A program made the translations under genes and the position numbers. Of a DNA stretch of 64,000 nt, positions 36,924-45,390 are shown one piece after another. How positions within the stretch are numbered: the first letter of the stretch is position 1; every line of letters begins with the position of its first letter. The notes below the pieces were generated by a model. It did no database searches, was not told the origin of the DNA, and saw only the letters and a program-made list of their open reading frames with translations. The stretch spans positions 1 through 64,000 of the forward strand of contig NZ_JAFCGY010000002.1 of the NCBI RefSeq assembly GCF_016836705.1, written 5' to 3'. The stretch is from Mesorhizobium caraganae. Its GTDB lineage: Bacteria > Pseudomonadota > Alphaproteobacteria > Rhizobiales > Rhizobiaceae.

Positions 36924-38580
36924 GCGTCTCGGCAGCTCTGGATTTGGTGTCTTCGATAACATCGAGTAATAGATCGCGTTTGCCCCCTTCAACTAGGTCC
37001 AGGGCAGCGCGGGTCACTTCATCCTCCTTTGCATGCTCAACCCGATAAACAAATGGCCATCCCGAGGTGGAAAGTAGACTTGTAAGCTTTCCACCTCCGC
37101 GAATTTGATCGATCGCGATGAACGGAATCTTGTTGCGCATTGCCAAAACTGCGCCATGAAAGCGAGATGTGAGAACGAGATCGCAAGACGAGTACAGAGC
37201 TTCAATTTCGACAGGCGTGCGGCTAGAACGGGTTAAGTGGTGTTCTATCTCAACCGTCTTCACTTGATAATTTGTGGCCAGGCTATCAAGCACATGCGCC
37301 GTGAGAGCACTGGTGCGACCATGGAGTGAGCTTTGGGGGCCATACTCGCTCTGCTCACCGCGAAGTACCAATCCGACAACAAGCGGTTCACTTGATTCAC
37401 GTACGCGCTTTGAATTGACCCGCCAAGGCGCGAGAATGGCAACGTCCTCAAAGCGTTGACCGCCTCCTTCTCGCGCCAATGCAACGTCGAACGGCTGGAC
37501 GTAGTTGATATGGTTTCGGTCAAACAGACTAATGCTGACCCCGATTTTTCTGGTTGATGGAAATCGACGAACTATCGTCTCTACAATCGGATGATCCTTG
37601 ATAACCGGACCGCAGACGAAAACCAACGTGCCGTAGTCATTCTCGTCTAGCTCGTCCAACGCCACCCTTTCGCCGGAAATTTCAAACTCCGTGCTTTCTG
37701 TTAGATGCCTAAAATTCAACCCCAACGCTTTCATGCGAGCAGCAACACTCTGTACCGCGTATAGATCTCCGATGGTTCCATTGTCTTTCAGCGATCCATA
37801 CCAACACAAAAGAATCTGGCCCTTGGCAACTGGATGTTGGACGTCTTTGGAAGATAGACGCGTAGCGAAGTTGCAAAGAAATTGATAGGCGCTCCCCTCG
37901 CGCACGGCACCATGATCAACCTTGTGCGTGAGTTTTAGAACTGGAAGCTTGGCAAAAGATACGACCTCCCGGTCCTCCTTTGAAATTGCACCAAGCAATC
38001 GCGTCTCATAGGGAGCGAACAAATGTGGACCGCTTGCCGATATCTTCGGCACATTGTCCCACGACATGCGAAATTTTCTATCCTTTTGATAGGCTTCGCC
38101 GAATAGATGATGGAACCAGAAATAGTCCGGATCGTCTGTTCGGCTCTGCCAGTGTCGGTAGACGTACCGACGCCATTCATGCGCTATATAAGATGACTGG
38201 CTGGCTGCCAAAAACCATGAAGATAGCATTCGGGAGGGGGCGGGCCGCTCGAATGCAAAGAAGCCTTCAGACATAACGCCGTCAAGCCACTGATCAAGAG
38301 GCTGTAGGCAATAGCAAGTGGCATCGACCCAAACTCCTCCATACCTCGTTAGCAATTCGACGCGAACAATATCGCTATAAGCCGCGTCTGAGAGGGGCAT
38401 AGAAAGGATCGAACTTGCGTCGCTCACCTCAGGCAGAAAGTCCGCCAAGCTTTCTCTGGTTAGGACATGAATCGTCCAGCTAGGATTGATTCTCTGCCAA
38501 GAGCTTACGCAGGCCCTCACGATTTTTGGCGCGGCTTCGATGCCTTGGAGCCACAATATCCAGATGGTTTTAGGAAGCAT
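36820..38580 (-). CDS. Fusion of GT32-like glycosyltransferase and polysaccharide pyruvyl transferase
   Basis: A 586-residue two-domain protein. Residues 1 to about 240 are capsular-polysaccharide-synthesis/GT32-like: MLPKTIWILWLQG, then LLTRYGGVWVDATCYCLQPL at 76-95, the segment where the family carries its Asp-x-Asp-type motif (here DAT). From about 255 to 520 the chain reads as a polysaccharide pyruvyl transferase (GQILLCWYGSLKDNGTIGD, then SRFHGAVLAMRNKIPFIAID). It would add a sugar and a pyruvate ketal, or a related modification. It faces the wzt gene and shares 104 bases with its 3' end. A+T-rich compared with core genes. Confidence 0.78.
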   Translation of the reverse strand: MLPKTIWILWLQGIEAAPKIVRACVSSWQRINPSWTIHVLTRESLADFLPEVSDASSILSMPLSDAAYSDIVRVELLTRYGGVWVDATCYCLQPLDQWLDGVMSEGFFAFERPAPSRMLSSWFLAASQSSYIAHEWRRYVYRHWQSRTDDPDYFWFHHLFGEAYQKDRKFRMSWDNVPKISASGPHLFAPYETRLLGAISKEDREVVSFAKLPVLKLTHKVDHGAVREGSAYQFLCNFATRLSSKDVQHPVAKGQILLCWYGSLKDNGTIGDLYAVQSVAARMKALGLNFRHLTESTEFEISGERVALDELDENDYGTLVFVCGPVIKDHPIVETIVRRFPSTRKIGVSISLFDRNHINYVQPFDVALAREGGGQRFEDVAILAPWRVNSKRVRESSEPLVVGLVLRGEQSEYGPQSSLHGRTSALTAHVLDSLATNYQVKTVEIEHHLTRSSRTPVEIEALYSSCDLVLTSRFHGAVLAMRNKIPFIAIDQIRGGGKLTSLLSTSGWPFVYRVEHAKEDEVTRAALDLVEGGKRDLLLDVIEDTKSRAAETLNALEALLKTEPPGALHLGLRSRLLQGLARWRRV

Positions 38581-39058
38581 TGTTCGTCTCGTCGCAAAGC
38601 GACGCCCTATGTCTCAACTCCGCGGCGTGCCTAGGCCGCTCCCGCACCTCTTTGACGTGACCGATGACACTGGCATCGTTCACAACCGTGGCCTTCGTCG
38701 GAGTGTTGTGATGCGCCCTGCTAGCACCAGTCGATCATTGGCTTCAAGACATCCATGCCGAGATGCTGACTTCTTGAGCCAAGCTCTCACTGAGGAGCGA
38801 ACAGCGAAATGTGGCAACCACCGATCGCATGCAAGCCTCGAACCTCACAACCCACGAGGCAACACTTCGACGGCAGCTTTACTAGGAGAGTGCGCCTTCC
38901 ACAAAAAATATCTGGCGATGACCGTGACTCCGCGCTATGCGATACAAAGCGGCGGGGCTGGGGATTGGCACTCTAAACTGGTGATCGGTGACGGGTTTCC
39001 GTCGCTCTCGCACTACGTTAGTGTCCAAGTCCTTGCGCCTGGAGTTCAGTACTACCCA
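38581..39058. other. Noncoding stretch before the dehydratase gene
   Basis: About 480 bases between the divergent fusion gene and the dehydratase. The frame of the dehydratase is open upstream but has no family similarity or start signal there. The stretch includes copy B of the leader block at 38902-38981 and, before it, weaker similarity to the 34270-34360 region. Promoters for both neighbours must lie here. Confidence 0.5.
38902..38981 (+). repeat. Conserved leader block, copy B (before the dehydratase)
   Basis: Second copy of the block at 34361-34440, at an exact offset of 4541 bases, with CGCTATGCGATA at 38933-38944 and GGATTGGCA at 38962-38970. It ends 77 bases before the ATG at 39059. 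Confidence 0.7.
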
Positions 39059-41047
39059 ATGACATCCTATGTAGAAGCCGTGTCCGGACTTCGGCCGAAG
39101 ATACGGCGCGCCATTATAATGATCCAGGACCTGGTCATGGTCTTGGTCGCGGTGGCGCTGAGTCTCGGGCTTTCGCAGTCGAGACTTTCATTCGATGCGC
39201 TCTCCTGGCCGGGCCTGGCTTGCTGGGTGAGCATTGTTCTTCTCAGCCATCTCTTGTTTCGCTATTGCGGCCTCTACAACACCGTTTGGCGTTTCGCCTC
39301 CACGCCGGACTTCTTCAACATCCTGAAGAGCTGCGCGATCCTGACCGTCACGCTCTATGTCGTCTCGCTGGCGGTCCGATGGTTTCAGCCGGTGACCGGC
39401 CTCAACGAGCGCCAGTTTATCGTCTTTTTCCTCGTCTCCTTCACCATCATATCGGCGCCGCGGCTTTACTACCGCTTCCTGCGCGACGGGGCGAGCTGGC
39501 GAATCCTGAGCCGCAATGCAAACAATGTGGCGATCAAGCAGGCGCTGTTCGTCGGCAGGCTGGGCGAGGCAGACGTCATCATTAGGTTCACGCGCACGGC
39601 AGAGCCGGCCGAGTATTCCATCGCCGGCATCATGGCCATCGAGAACGGCGCGCCGCTGGGCACGCAGATCCAGGGCGTCCCGGTGGTGGCAGTGCGGCCC
39701 CACCTGGTCGAGGTGCTGGAAGAATATGCAAGAGGTACCAAAAGCCTCGACATGCTGATTTTCGGCAATGGCACCGAACGCGAGATCGAGGAGTATTCGG
39801 AGCTGGTCCGTGTCGCCCGTCACAGCGGCATCGCCGTCGTCCAGTTCTCCGGCGTCTCGGAACTCGGGCAGGGCGGAAAGCTGGTCCTCGACGCTGTCGA
39901 GATGGAAACCATCCTGCGCCGCTCCACGGTTCCGTCGGACGTTGAGCGCATTGGCGGCTTCGTCGGCGGCAAGCGCGTCCTGGTGACCGGCGGCGCCGGC
40001 TCCATCGGCCGCATCCTGGTCAAGCGGGCGCTGGAACTCGGCGCCGAGGCGGTTCTGGTTGCCGATATCTCGGAGTTCGGGATTTTCCAGCTCGACCAGC
40101 AGGTCGACGAGAAAGATCATGCCCGGCTCAAGAGCCGCATCGTCGATGTCACCGACCGGCGCCAGATCACCCGCGTCGTCAGCGACTTCAAGCCCGACAT
40201 CATCTTCCACGCCGCCGCGCTCAAACATGTGCCGCTGCTTGAGGAAAACTGGGAATCGGCGATCCAGACCAACATTTTGGGTACTCTCGTCTGCGCCGAG
40301 GTTGCCGCCAAATGCGGCGTGCCGCAGTTCCTGCTGATTTCCAGCGACAAGGCGGTCGATCCGACCTCGGTGCTCGGCATGACAAAACGCGCCGCCGAGC
40401 AGATCGTCTCTTCGCTGCACGAAACGCACGCCACCGAACCCAATGGCCGTCGCTCCGGCACCAAGTTCATCGCCGTGCGGTTCGGCAATGTCTTCGGCTC
40501 CAACGGTTCGGTCGCGACCATCTTCCAGGCGCAGATCGAGGCCGGCGGTCCGGTCACCATCACCGATCGCCGCATGACCCGCTACTTCATGACGGTGGCC
40601 GAAGCCGTCGACCTCGTCATCATGTCGGCAGCCGATGCCGAGCGGCGCCAGGGCAAGGACGATTACGCCATCTACATGCTCGACATGGGCAAGCCGGTGC
40701 CGATCCTCGAAGTCGCCGAAACCATGATCCGCATGGCCGGCAAGAGCCCCTACACCGACATTCCGATCCGTTTCACCGGGATCAGGCCGGGCGAGAAGCT
40801 TCACGAGGTGCTGCATGGCGGCAACGAGGAGATTGTCGCGCTCGATATCCCCAAGATCTTCGGCCTGCGAACCGATGTCGTGGGGTGGCCCAGGGTCCAG
40901 GCAGCGCTGACGTCGCTGCAGGCGGCCATGCGCGACCAGGACAAGGCCGCCGCGCTCGCCGTCATGGCCGGGCTTCATCAGGCCGAACAGCCTCAAGCCG
41001 ACGCGCGCCGCGAAACCATTGCGAAAACAGTCGGGCAAGCGGGTTAG
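39059..41047 (+). CDS. Membrane-bound nucleoside-diphosphate-sugar 4,6-dehydratase (CapD/WbpM/WreV type)
   Basis: A 662-residue inner membrane enzyme of the FlaA1/CapD group. Four N-terminal helices (about residues 20 to 150: LVMVLVAVALSLGLS, WVSIVLLSHLLFRY, ILTVTLYVVSLA, FIVFFLVSFTIISA), a CoA-binding-like linker, then a Rossmann domain with LVTGGAGSIGRILVKRALE, LLISSDKAVDPTSVLGMTKRAAEQ (Met in place of the usual Tyr, as in this class) and GIRPGEKLHEVL. Homologues remove water from UDP-GlcNAc to give the 4-keto-6-deoxy sugar. ATG 39059 is preferred; ATG 39119 is also possible. It precedes the priming transferase genes. Confidence 0.9.
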   Translation: MTSYVEAVSGLRPKIRRAIIMIQDLVMVLVAVALSLGLSQSRLSFDALSWPGLACWVSIVLLSHLLFRYCGLYNTVWRFASTPDFFNILKSCAILTVTLYVVSLAVRWFQPVTGLNERQFIVFFLVSFTIISAPRLYYRFLRDGASWRILSRNANNVAIKQALFVGRLGEADVIIRFTRTAEPAEYSIAGIMAIENGAPLGTQIQGVPVVAVRPHLVEVLEEYARGTKSLDMLIFGNGTEREIEEYSELVRVARHSGIAVVQFSGVSELGQGGKLVLDAVEMETILRRSTVPSDVERIGGFVGGKRVLVTGGAGSIGRILVKRALELGAEAVLVADISEFGIFQLDQQVDEKDHARLKSRIVDVTDRRQITRVVSDFKPDIIFHAAALKHVPLLEENWESAIQTNILGTLVCAEVAAKCGVPQFLLISSDKAVDPTSVLGMTKRAAEQIVSSLHETHATEPNGRRSGTKFIAVRFGNVFGSNGSVATIFQAQIEAGGPVTITDRRMTRYFMTVAEAVDLVIMSAADAERRQGKDDYAIYMLDMGKPVPILEVAETMIRMAGKSPYTDIPIRFTGIRPGEKLHEVLHGGNEEIVALDIPKIFGLRTDVVGWPRVQAALTSLQAAMRDQDKAAALAVMAGLHQAEQPQADARRETIAKTVGQAG

Positions 41048-41125
41048 AGCAATTCCCGGAAAAGTGTGAAGCGGTTTCCCGGAAAATCGCGTAGCGCTTT
41101 CCCTGAGGAATTGCGTACAAACAAA
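41046..41125. repeat. Short intergenic repeat element, copy 1
   Basis: AGAGCAATTCCCGGAAAAGTGTGAAGCGGTT and the following GAGGAATTGCGTACAAACAAA (start 41046) are a copy of a short rhizobial intergenic repeat; a second copy lies at 62632. GCAATTCC and GGAATTGC form an inverted repeat. It covers the end of the dehydratase gene's stop region. Confidence 0.75.
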
Positions 41126-41207
41126 CATGCTGTCCTGATCGACCGGGATTGGCTATTGAAACCAATCCGATGGCCGTTCCCAGGCGCTTGCAGATGATTC
41201 TGAACCC

Positions 41208-42140
41208 GTGAGCAGACAAGATCAGCGCGTGGCCGTGCTGCTGGGCACGAAAGATGGCGCGGCTTTCCTTGACGAGCAGCTCGCATCGCTGCTTGCGCAG
41301 TCGCATCCTCTTGTCGACCTCTGGGTCTCCGACGACGGGTCGACGGATGGCACTTCTGCCATCATCGGCGCCTGGCAGAGCCGCTGGCCCAAGGGCCGGC
41401 TGACCCTGTCGAACGGTCCTCGCCAGGGCTTTGCCGCCAACTTCCGCTCGATGATCATTGATCCGCGCATCGATGCCGACTACTACGCCTTCTGCGACCA
41501 GGACGACATCTGGGAGCCGGACAGGCTGGAGAGCGCTATTGCCTGGATGCAGGGGCACGATGCCGAAACACCGCTGCTGTTTTGCTCGAGGACCGCGACC
41601 ATGTCCGAAACCGGAGCAGCGCAAGGCTATTCGCCGCTGTTCCTAAAGCCGCCGTCGTTTCGCAATGCGCTCGTGCAGAGCATTGCCGGCGGCAACACCA
41701 TGATGATCAACCGCGCGGCGCGAAAGTTGCTGGCAACGGCATCGGCAAGAACCGAGTTCGTCAGCCATGACTGGTGGACCTATCTGATCGTCACTGCTGC
41801 CGGCGGCATTGTCCGCTATGATCCGCGGCCGCTGGTGCGCTACCGCCAGCATGAGGCAAACCTGGTCGGCGCCAACGTGTCATGGAAGGCGCGGCTGTCG
41901 CGGCTGGGGCGCCTGTTCAAGGGCGAGTTCGCCGTCTGGACCGATCACAATCTGAGCGGTCTGGCGGTCAATCGCGACATCCTCAGCAGGGATGCCGCCG
42001 TTTGCCTCGGCCTGTTCATCAGGGCGCGCAAGGGCGGTGTCTTGCGACGCCTGCGTCTTCTCAGAAAAAGCGGCGTCTACCGGCAGACGCTGGCCGGTAC
42101 GCTTGGGCTCTATCTGGCCTTCATCTGGCGGCGGATCTAG
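41208..42140 (+). CDS. Glycosyltransferase family 2, rhamnosyltransferase-like
   Basis: A 310-residue GT-A transferase: VAVLLGTKDGAAFLDEQLASLL at the N-terminus, the first donor motif VSDDGSTDGT near residue 43 and YYAFCDQDDIWEPDRL near 95 with the metal-binding DQDD. HDWWTYLIVTAAGG near 185 is the usual acceptor-side motif. The layout is that of rhamnosyltransferases such as RgpB, consistent with the dTDP-rhamnose genes nearby; the sugar is not proven. It starts with GTG 41208 and its stop is 17 bases before the next gene. Confidence 0.85.
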   Translation: MSRQDQRVAVLLGTKDGAAFLDEQLASLLAQSHPLVDLWVSDDGSTDGTSAIIGAWQSRWPKGRLTLSNGPRQGFAANFRSMIIDPRIDADYYAFCDQDDIWEPDRLESAIAWMQGHDAETPLLFCSRTATMSETGAAQGYSPLFLKPPSFRNALVQSIAGGNTMMINRAARKLLATASARTEFVSHDWWTYLIVTAAGGIVRYDPRPLVRYRQHEANLVGANVSWKARLSRLGRLFKGEFAVWTDHNLSGLAVNRDILSRDAAVCLGLFIRARKGGVLRRLRLLRKSGVYRQTLAGTLGLYLAFIWRRI

Positions 42141-42157
42141 AGCATGCAGGGACGGCC

Positions 42158-42700
42158 ATGAGGGGACCCAAGCGAGCTTTCGACCTCGTCGTGGCGGCGG
42201 TTCTCTTGCCGCTGACCTCGCCCGTCATCCTGCTTGCCATGCTGGCAATCAGGCTGTCGTCGCCTGGACCCGCCTTGTTTTCGCAAATCCGGGTCGGACA
42301 AAATGGCGTGCCGTTTCGCTGCCATAAGCTGCGGACGATGGTTGTCGGAACGCCGTCTCTGCCCTCGCATCAGGCGCCGGCAAGCTCCATCACTTCCGTC
42401 GGCGCGGCGCTGCGAAAATTCAAGATCGACGAACTGCCGCAGCTGTGGAATGTGCTGAAGGGAGAGATGAGCCTGGTCGGGCCGCGTCCTTGCCTGCCCA
42501 CGCAAACGGAGCTGATCGAACGCCGCAGGCAATTGGGTGTGCTTGCGGCGCTTCCGGGCATTACCGGGCTGGCGCAGATGAAAGGCATCGACATGTCCGA
42601 CCCGAAACTTTGCGCCGAGATCGATGCCGAATATCTCAGGATGGCCTCGATCGGCCTCGATGTCCGCATTCTCGTCGGTACGATCTTCTACCGCGGTTGA
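42158..42700 (+). CDS. Priming sugar-phosphate transferase (WreU/PglC-type)
   Basis: A 180-residue monotopic membrane enzyme that transfers a sugar-1-phosphate to undecaprenyl phosphate, starting the O-chain. One N-terminal hairpin helix (KRAFDLVVAAVLLPLTSPVI), then FRCHKLRTMV, the signature KIDELPQLWNVLKGEMSLVGPRP and PGITGLAQ. Its length fits the short PglC/WreU class, which lacks the multi-helix N-terminus of WbaP. ATG 42158 is chosen; an open frame extends back to 41882 through the preceding gene. Confidence 0.88.
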   Translation: MRGPKRAFDLVVAAVLLPLTSPVILLAMLAIRLSSPGPALFSQIRVGQNGVPFRCHKLRTMVVGTPSLPSHQAPASSITSVGAALRKFKIDELPQLWNVLKGEMSLVGPRPCLPTQTELIERRRQLGVLAALPGITGLAQMKGIDMSDPKLCAEIDAEYLRMASIGLDVRILVGTIFYRG

Positions 42701-43641
42701 GCAACGCCGGATTTATAGCGGCGCGCAAGCTCGGTCAGTTGTTCGAGCGTGTCGGTCCGCGGCGCCCAGCCTTCGGATACCAGGAGCGACGGATCGCATA
42801 TCTGCGTCGCTGTCATCGCTTCCCATGCCTTGCCTTTGCCCAACAAGACCAGCACTGCCCGCATCAGCCCGGCAGGCACTCTGGACAGCCGCAATGAGTA
42901 GCCAAAACCGTTCCGGAATGCCCCGATGATTGCCGAGACCGGGAGAGGAGGGAGATCGCAGGCGACATAGATGGGGCGAAGCGGCTGCTGACGGCTCAAC
43001 AGATACACCGCGGTCCGCGCTGCCGCCTCGCATGACATCAGCGATCGTGCGCCGCTGAAGGCCGCCGCCGGCAGCGACAAGGCCATAGGCACGCCGCCCA
43101 GGCGCATCAGCGTCGCCAGGTTTCCCTTCATGCCTTCGCCATAGATCGACGGCAGGCGCAGCGCCGTGGCATCGGTAGGTCTGGACGCATAGGCTTCCAG
43201 CGTCCTGATCTCGCCTTCGCGTTTCGAGCGGCCATAGGCGCATTGCGGGGCTGGCGGCGTCGCCTCGCTGATCGTTCCGCTGAAGCCGGGACCGGCCACC
43301 GCCCGGATCGAAGACAGATAGATGAAGCGCCCGCTGGCCTGCGCGGCGGCCGCGCGCGCTAACTGAGCGGTCAGTGTCGCATTGGCGGCCAGGAAGTCGG
43401 CCTCGCTCGCCTTGCGGTCATTGTTGAGAGCCGCACAGTGGACGACATGGGTGATATCTGGCATCAGCGCCTGGAATGCCTGGGCCGGCGCGTCGAACTC
43501 CGGCAACTTGACGGCATCGCTCGCGGGGTCGAGCCGCTCCGGGTGACGCGATGCCATGCGCACCTCGAACCCGGCTTCGCCAAGCTGGTTGACGACCTGC
43601 CTGCCGATGAAGCCCGTCGCGCCTGTGACCAGCACTTTCAC
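42688..43641 (-). CDS. NAD-dependent epimerase/reductase, WreQ-like
   Basis: A 317-residue extended SDR: VLVTGATGFIGRQVVNQLGEAG at the start, the FIYLSSIRAVAG Ser segment and YGRSKREGEIR (Tyr-x3-Lys). Such SDRs reduce the 4-keto group of UDP-4-keto-6-deoxy-GlcNAc to give UDP-QuiNAc in R. etli (WreQ). It lies opposite to the priming transferase and overlaps it by 13 bases at the 3' ends, and shares a GTGA overlap with the ligase gene. The start is GTG 43641. The C-terminal half is less conserved than in UDP-galactose epimerases. Confidence 0.78.
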   Translation of the reverse strand: MKVLVTGATGFIGRQVVNQLGEAGFEVRMASRHPERLDPASDAVKLPEFDAPAQAFQALMPDITHVVHCAALNNDRKASEADFLAANATLTAQLARAAAAQASGRFIYLSSIRAVAGPGFSGTISEATPPAPQCAYGRSKREGEIRTLEAYASRPTDATALRLPSIYGEGMKGNLATLMRLGGVPMALSLPAAAFSGARSLMSCEAAARTAVYLLSRQQPLRPIYVACDLPPLPVSAIIGAFRNGFGYSLRLSRVPAGLMRAVLVLLGKGKAWEAMTATQICDPSLLVSEGWAPRTDTLEQLTELARRYKSGVAQPR

Positions 43642-44915
43642 GGCTGGCTTGCCTGCGGCGTCGAGGCCGGCAACGCCTGTTGGCAGCCCGAAGCAAGATA
43701 GGTCCCGGATACCAGGAACACCATCAGTGTCGAATCGAGGATGTCGTGGCCGATCAGGATGCCGGTCAGGCCGGCGATGAGATAGGTGATCACGGTAGCG
43801 ACGATCATCGTGGCACCGAACCGCTCGACGGTGTCGGTGCTGGTGCGCAGAACGATTGCTGCGTTTCTGGCGGCAACGACGAACACAGCCGCAAGCGTGA
43901 TGGCGCCGACGAGCCCGGCCTCCACCAATGCGGTCAGAAAGCCGTTGTGGAAATGGCTGAAGCCCGTGTATGGCATGTTGAACTGATTGTTGAATCCATC
44001 CTTCATCAGCTCGCGGCTTGCAGCAATGCCGTGACCGAAAATCGGCATGTCGTGGAAAGCGCCGAGGCCGATCTGCCAAAGCGCGGCGCGGAAGCCGAGC
44101 GCCGTGGCATGGTCACCTTTCGTAGCCAGCGCATCCCAGTCGCTGAACAGGAAAGCTGCGCGCTCGTAAATGATCGGGAATCCGATGGCGGCGATAACCA
44201 CGCCGATCGCGCCAGCAATCAGCAGCAGACGAATAGCGTTTCGGCTGGTGAGCCTGCGCCGGTTGATCAGCAGGACGGCGATCCCGGCCACCGGCAGTGC
44301 CAGCCATATGATCCGCGACCCCGAGTAGAGGATGGCGACCGCCCCGGCCAGCGCTGCGCAGGCAAGCAGGACCTTGTTCTTTTCGACGTTTGAAAGGGCG
44401 CCCGCCAGGCACATCAGAACGCTGAGGCAGGCGACCGTCGCGAATACGATTGGATTGCCGGCACCGCCTTCGGCTCGTACGCCCAGCCAGTAATGTTGCA
44501 CGATCGCCAGCAGCAGGGCCCCAAAACATGCGGCAGCGCTCGCCAGCACGACGATGCGCGCCAGCGTGGTTTTCTCGGTGATGCTCCAGGTTGCGTATGA
44601 GACGGGGAAAAACAGGAAGGTGATCAGCCCTGCCAGATGAGGCGCATCCTTGGCGATCGAATTGTTGACGATAGAGGCGAGCACGAAGGCTGCACAATAG
44701 GCATAGATGGCCACCGTCATCGCGACCATTGGCCGGTCGGTGTTGAAGCGCCGTCTTTTCAGGGCAAGCAGAAACACCGACCACAGGCCGCCGCCATTGA
44801 ACACAAAGCTGACCGCCGACCCCAGCACAGGCGGGCAAAAGAAGCAGAGAATGGAGAAGGTGATGTTGATCCGTGACGGCGAGAGGTGCTGCTTGATGGT
44901 GGAAATCGGGGTCAA
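43638..44915 (-). CDS. O-antigen ligase-like membrane protein (WaaL/Wzy family)
   Basis: A 425-residue inner membrane protein with about ten predicted helices. The long periplasmic loop has GFRAALWQIGLGAFHDMPIFGHG and YTGFSHFHNGFLTALVEAGLVG, the conserved H-N-x-x-L segment of the Wzy_C/O-antigen ligase family. Because Wzm/Wzt export is present, the ligase role (joining O-chain to lipid A-core in the periplasm) is more likely than polymerase. The only start at the family's N-terminus is TTG 44915, without a strong ribosome site. Operon with the SDR gene. Confidence 0.85.
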   Translation of the reverse strand: MTPISTIKQHLSPSRINITFSILCFFCPPVLGSAVSFVFNGGGLWSVFLLALKRRRFNTDRPMVAMTVAIYAYCAAFVLASIVNNSIAKDAPHLAGLITFLFFPVSYATWSITEKTTLARIVVLASAAACFGALLLAIVQHYWLGVRAEGGAGNPIVFATVACLSVLMCLAGALSNVEKNKVLLACAALAGAVAILYSGSRIIWLALPVAGIAVLLINRRRLTSRNAIRLLLIAGAIGVVIAAIGFPIIYERAAFLFSDWDALATKGDHATALGFRAALWQIGLGAFHDMPIFGHGIAASRELMKDGFNNQFNMPYTGFSHFHNGFLTALVEAGLVGAITLAAVFVVAARNAAIVLRTSTDTVERFGATMIVATVITYLIAGLTGILIGHDILDSTLMVFLVSGTYLASGCQQALPASTPQASQP

Positions 44916-45390
44916 TGCTCTGGTTCACAATGCGCTGGGGTCGCTTGGCGACGGACGGTGTTTGGTGGCGACTTTTTTGCAGCATCCCGCCCGGCGCGGG
45001 TTCAGGAGCCGGTATAGCGGCTGGGTCCGGTTTTCGATAGTGCGGCGAGGATCTTGCAACCATCGAAATCCGTGGCGTGGCCGCATCGCATAGCGAAAGC
45101 ATCCACCGGCCCGACCGTTTTCCCGAGGGTTCCGCCAAGATTTTTCACGGCCTTTGAGGGCTATCAATCTGTCGGGCAGAAATTTCCGGATTCCGGGCTT
45201 TTCATGGAAAATTCGTTCCTTATCGGCTTGGCCGCCGGCCTTTCCAGCGTTGTTATATCAGGTGGCGATCTGCTAGAACGCCGGCACGAACCGATAGTGT
45301 CCAGCAGTGAAGCTTGAACCGGGCGGCTGAAAAGGACGCCCGATCCATCTGATGCAAGGTCTGGATGGCACGAGAGAACGCTCACAGTCC
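44916..45390. other. Intergenic region between ligase and cysD
   Basis: These 475 bases hold no recognised gene. They must include the divergent promoters for the O-antigen ligase gene and cysDNC. A small hairpin, CGGGCG (45320-45325) and CGCCCG (45337-45342), lies just before cysD. I saw no riboswitch whose core motifs I can name. Confidence 0.5.

Noticed and set aside
38486..39058. N-terminal extension of the dehydratase by 191 codons
   Set aside because: The extension overlaps the fusion gene start and the noncoding leader block, has no membrane or family similarity, and would make the protein far longer than its family.
42688..44079. 463-codon version of the minus-strand SDR gene
   Set aside because: The first 146 codons overlap the ligase gene in another frame; the Rossmann motif begins at GTG 43641.
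45301..45390. Possible riboswitch (SAM-type) before cysD
   Set aside because: Only a 6-bp hairpin is visible and no conserved core of a known class could be matched.
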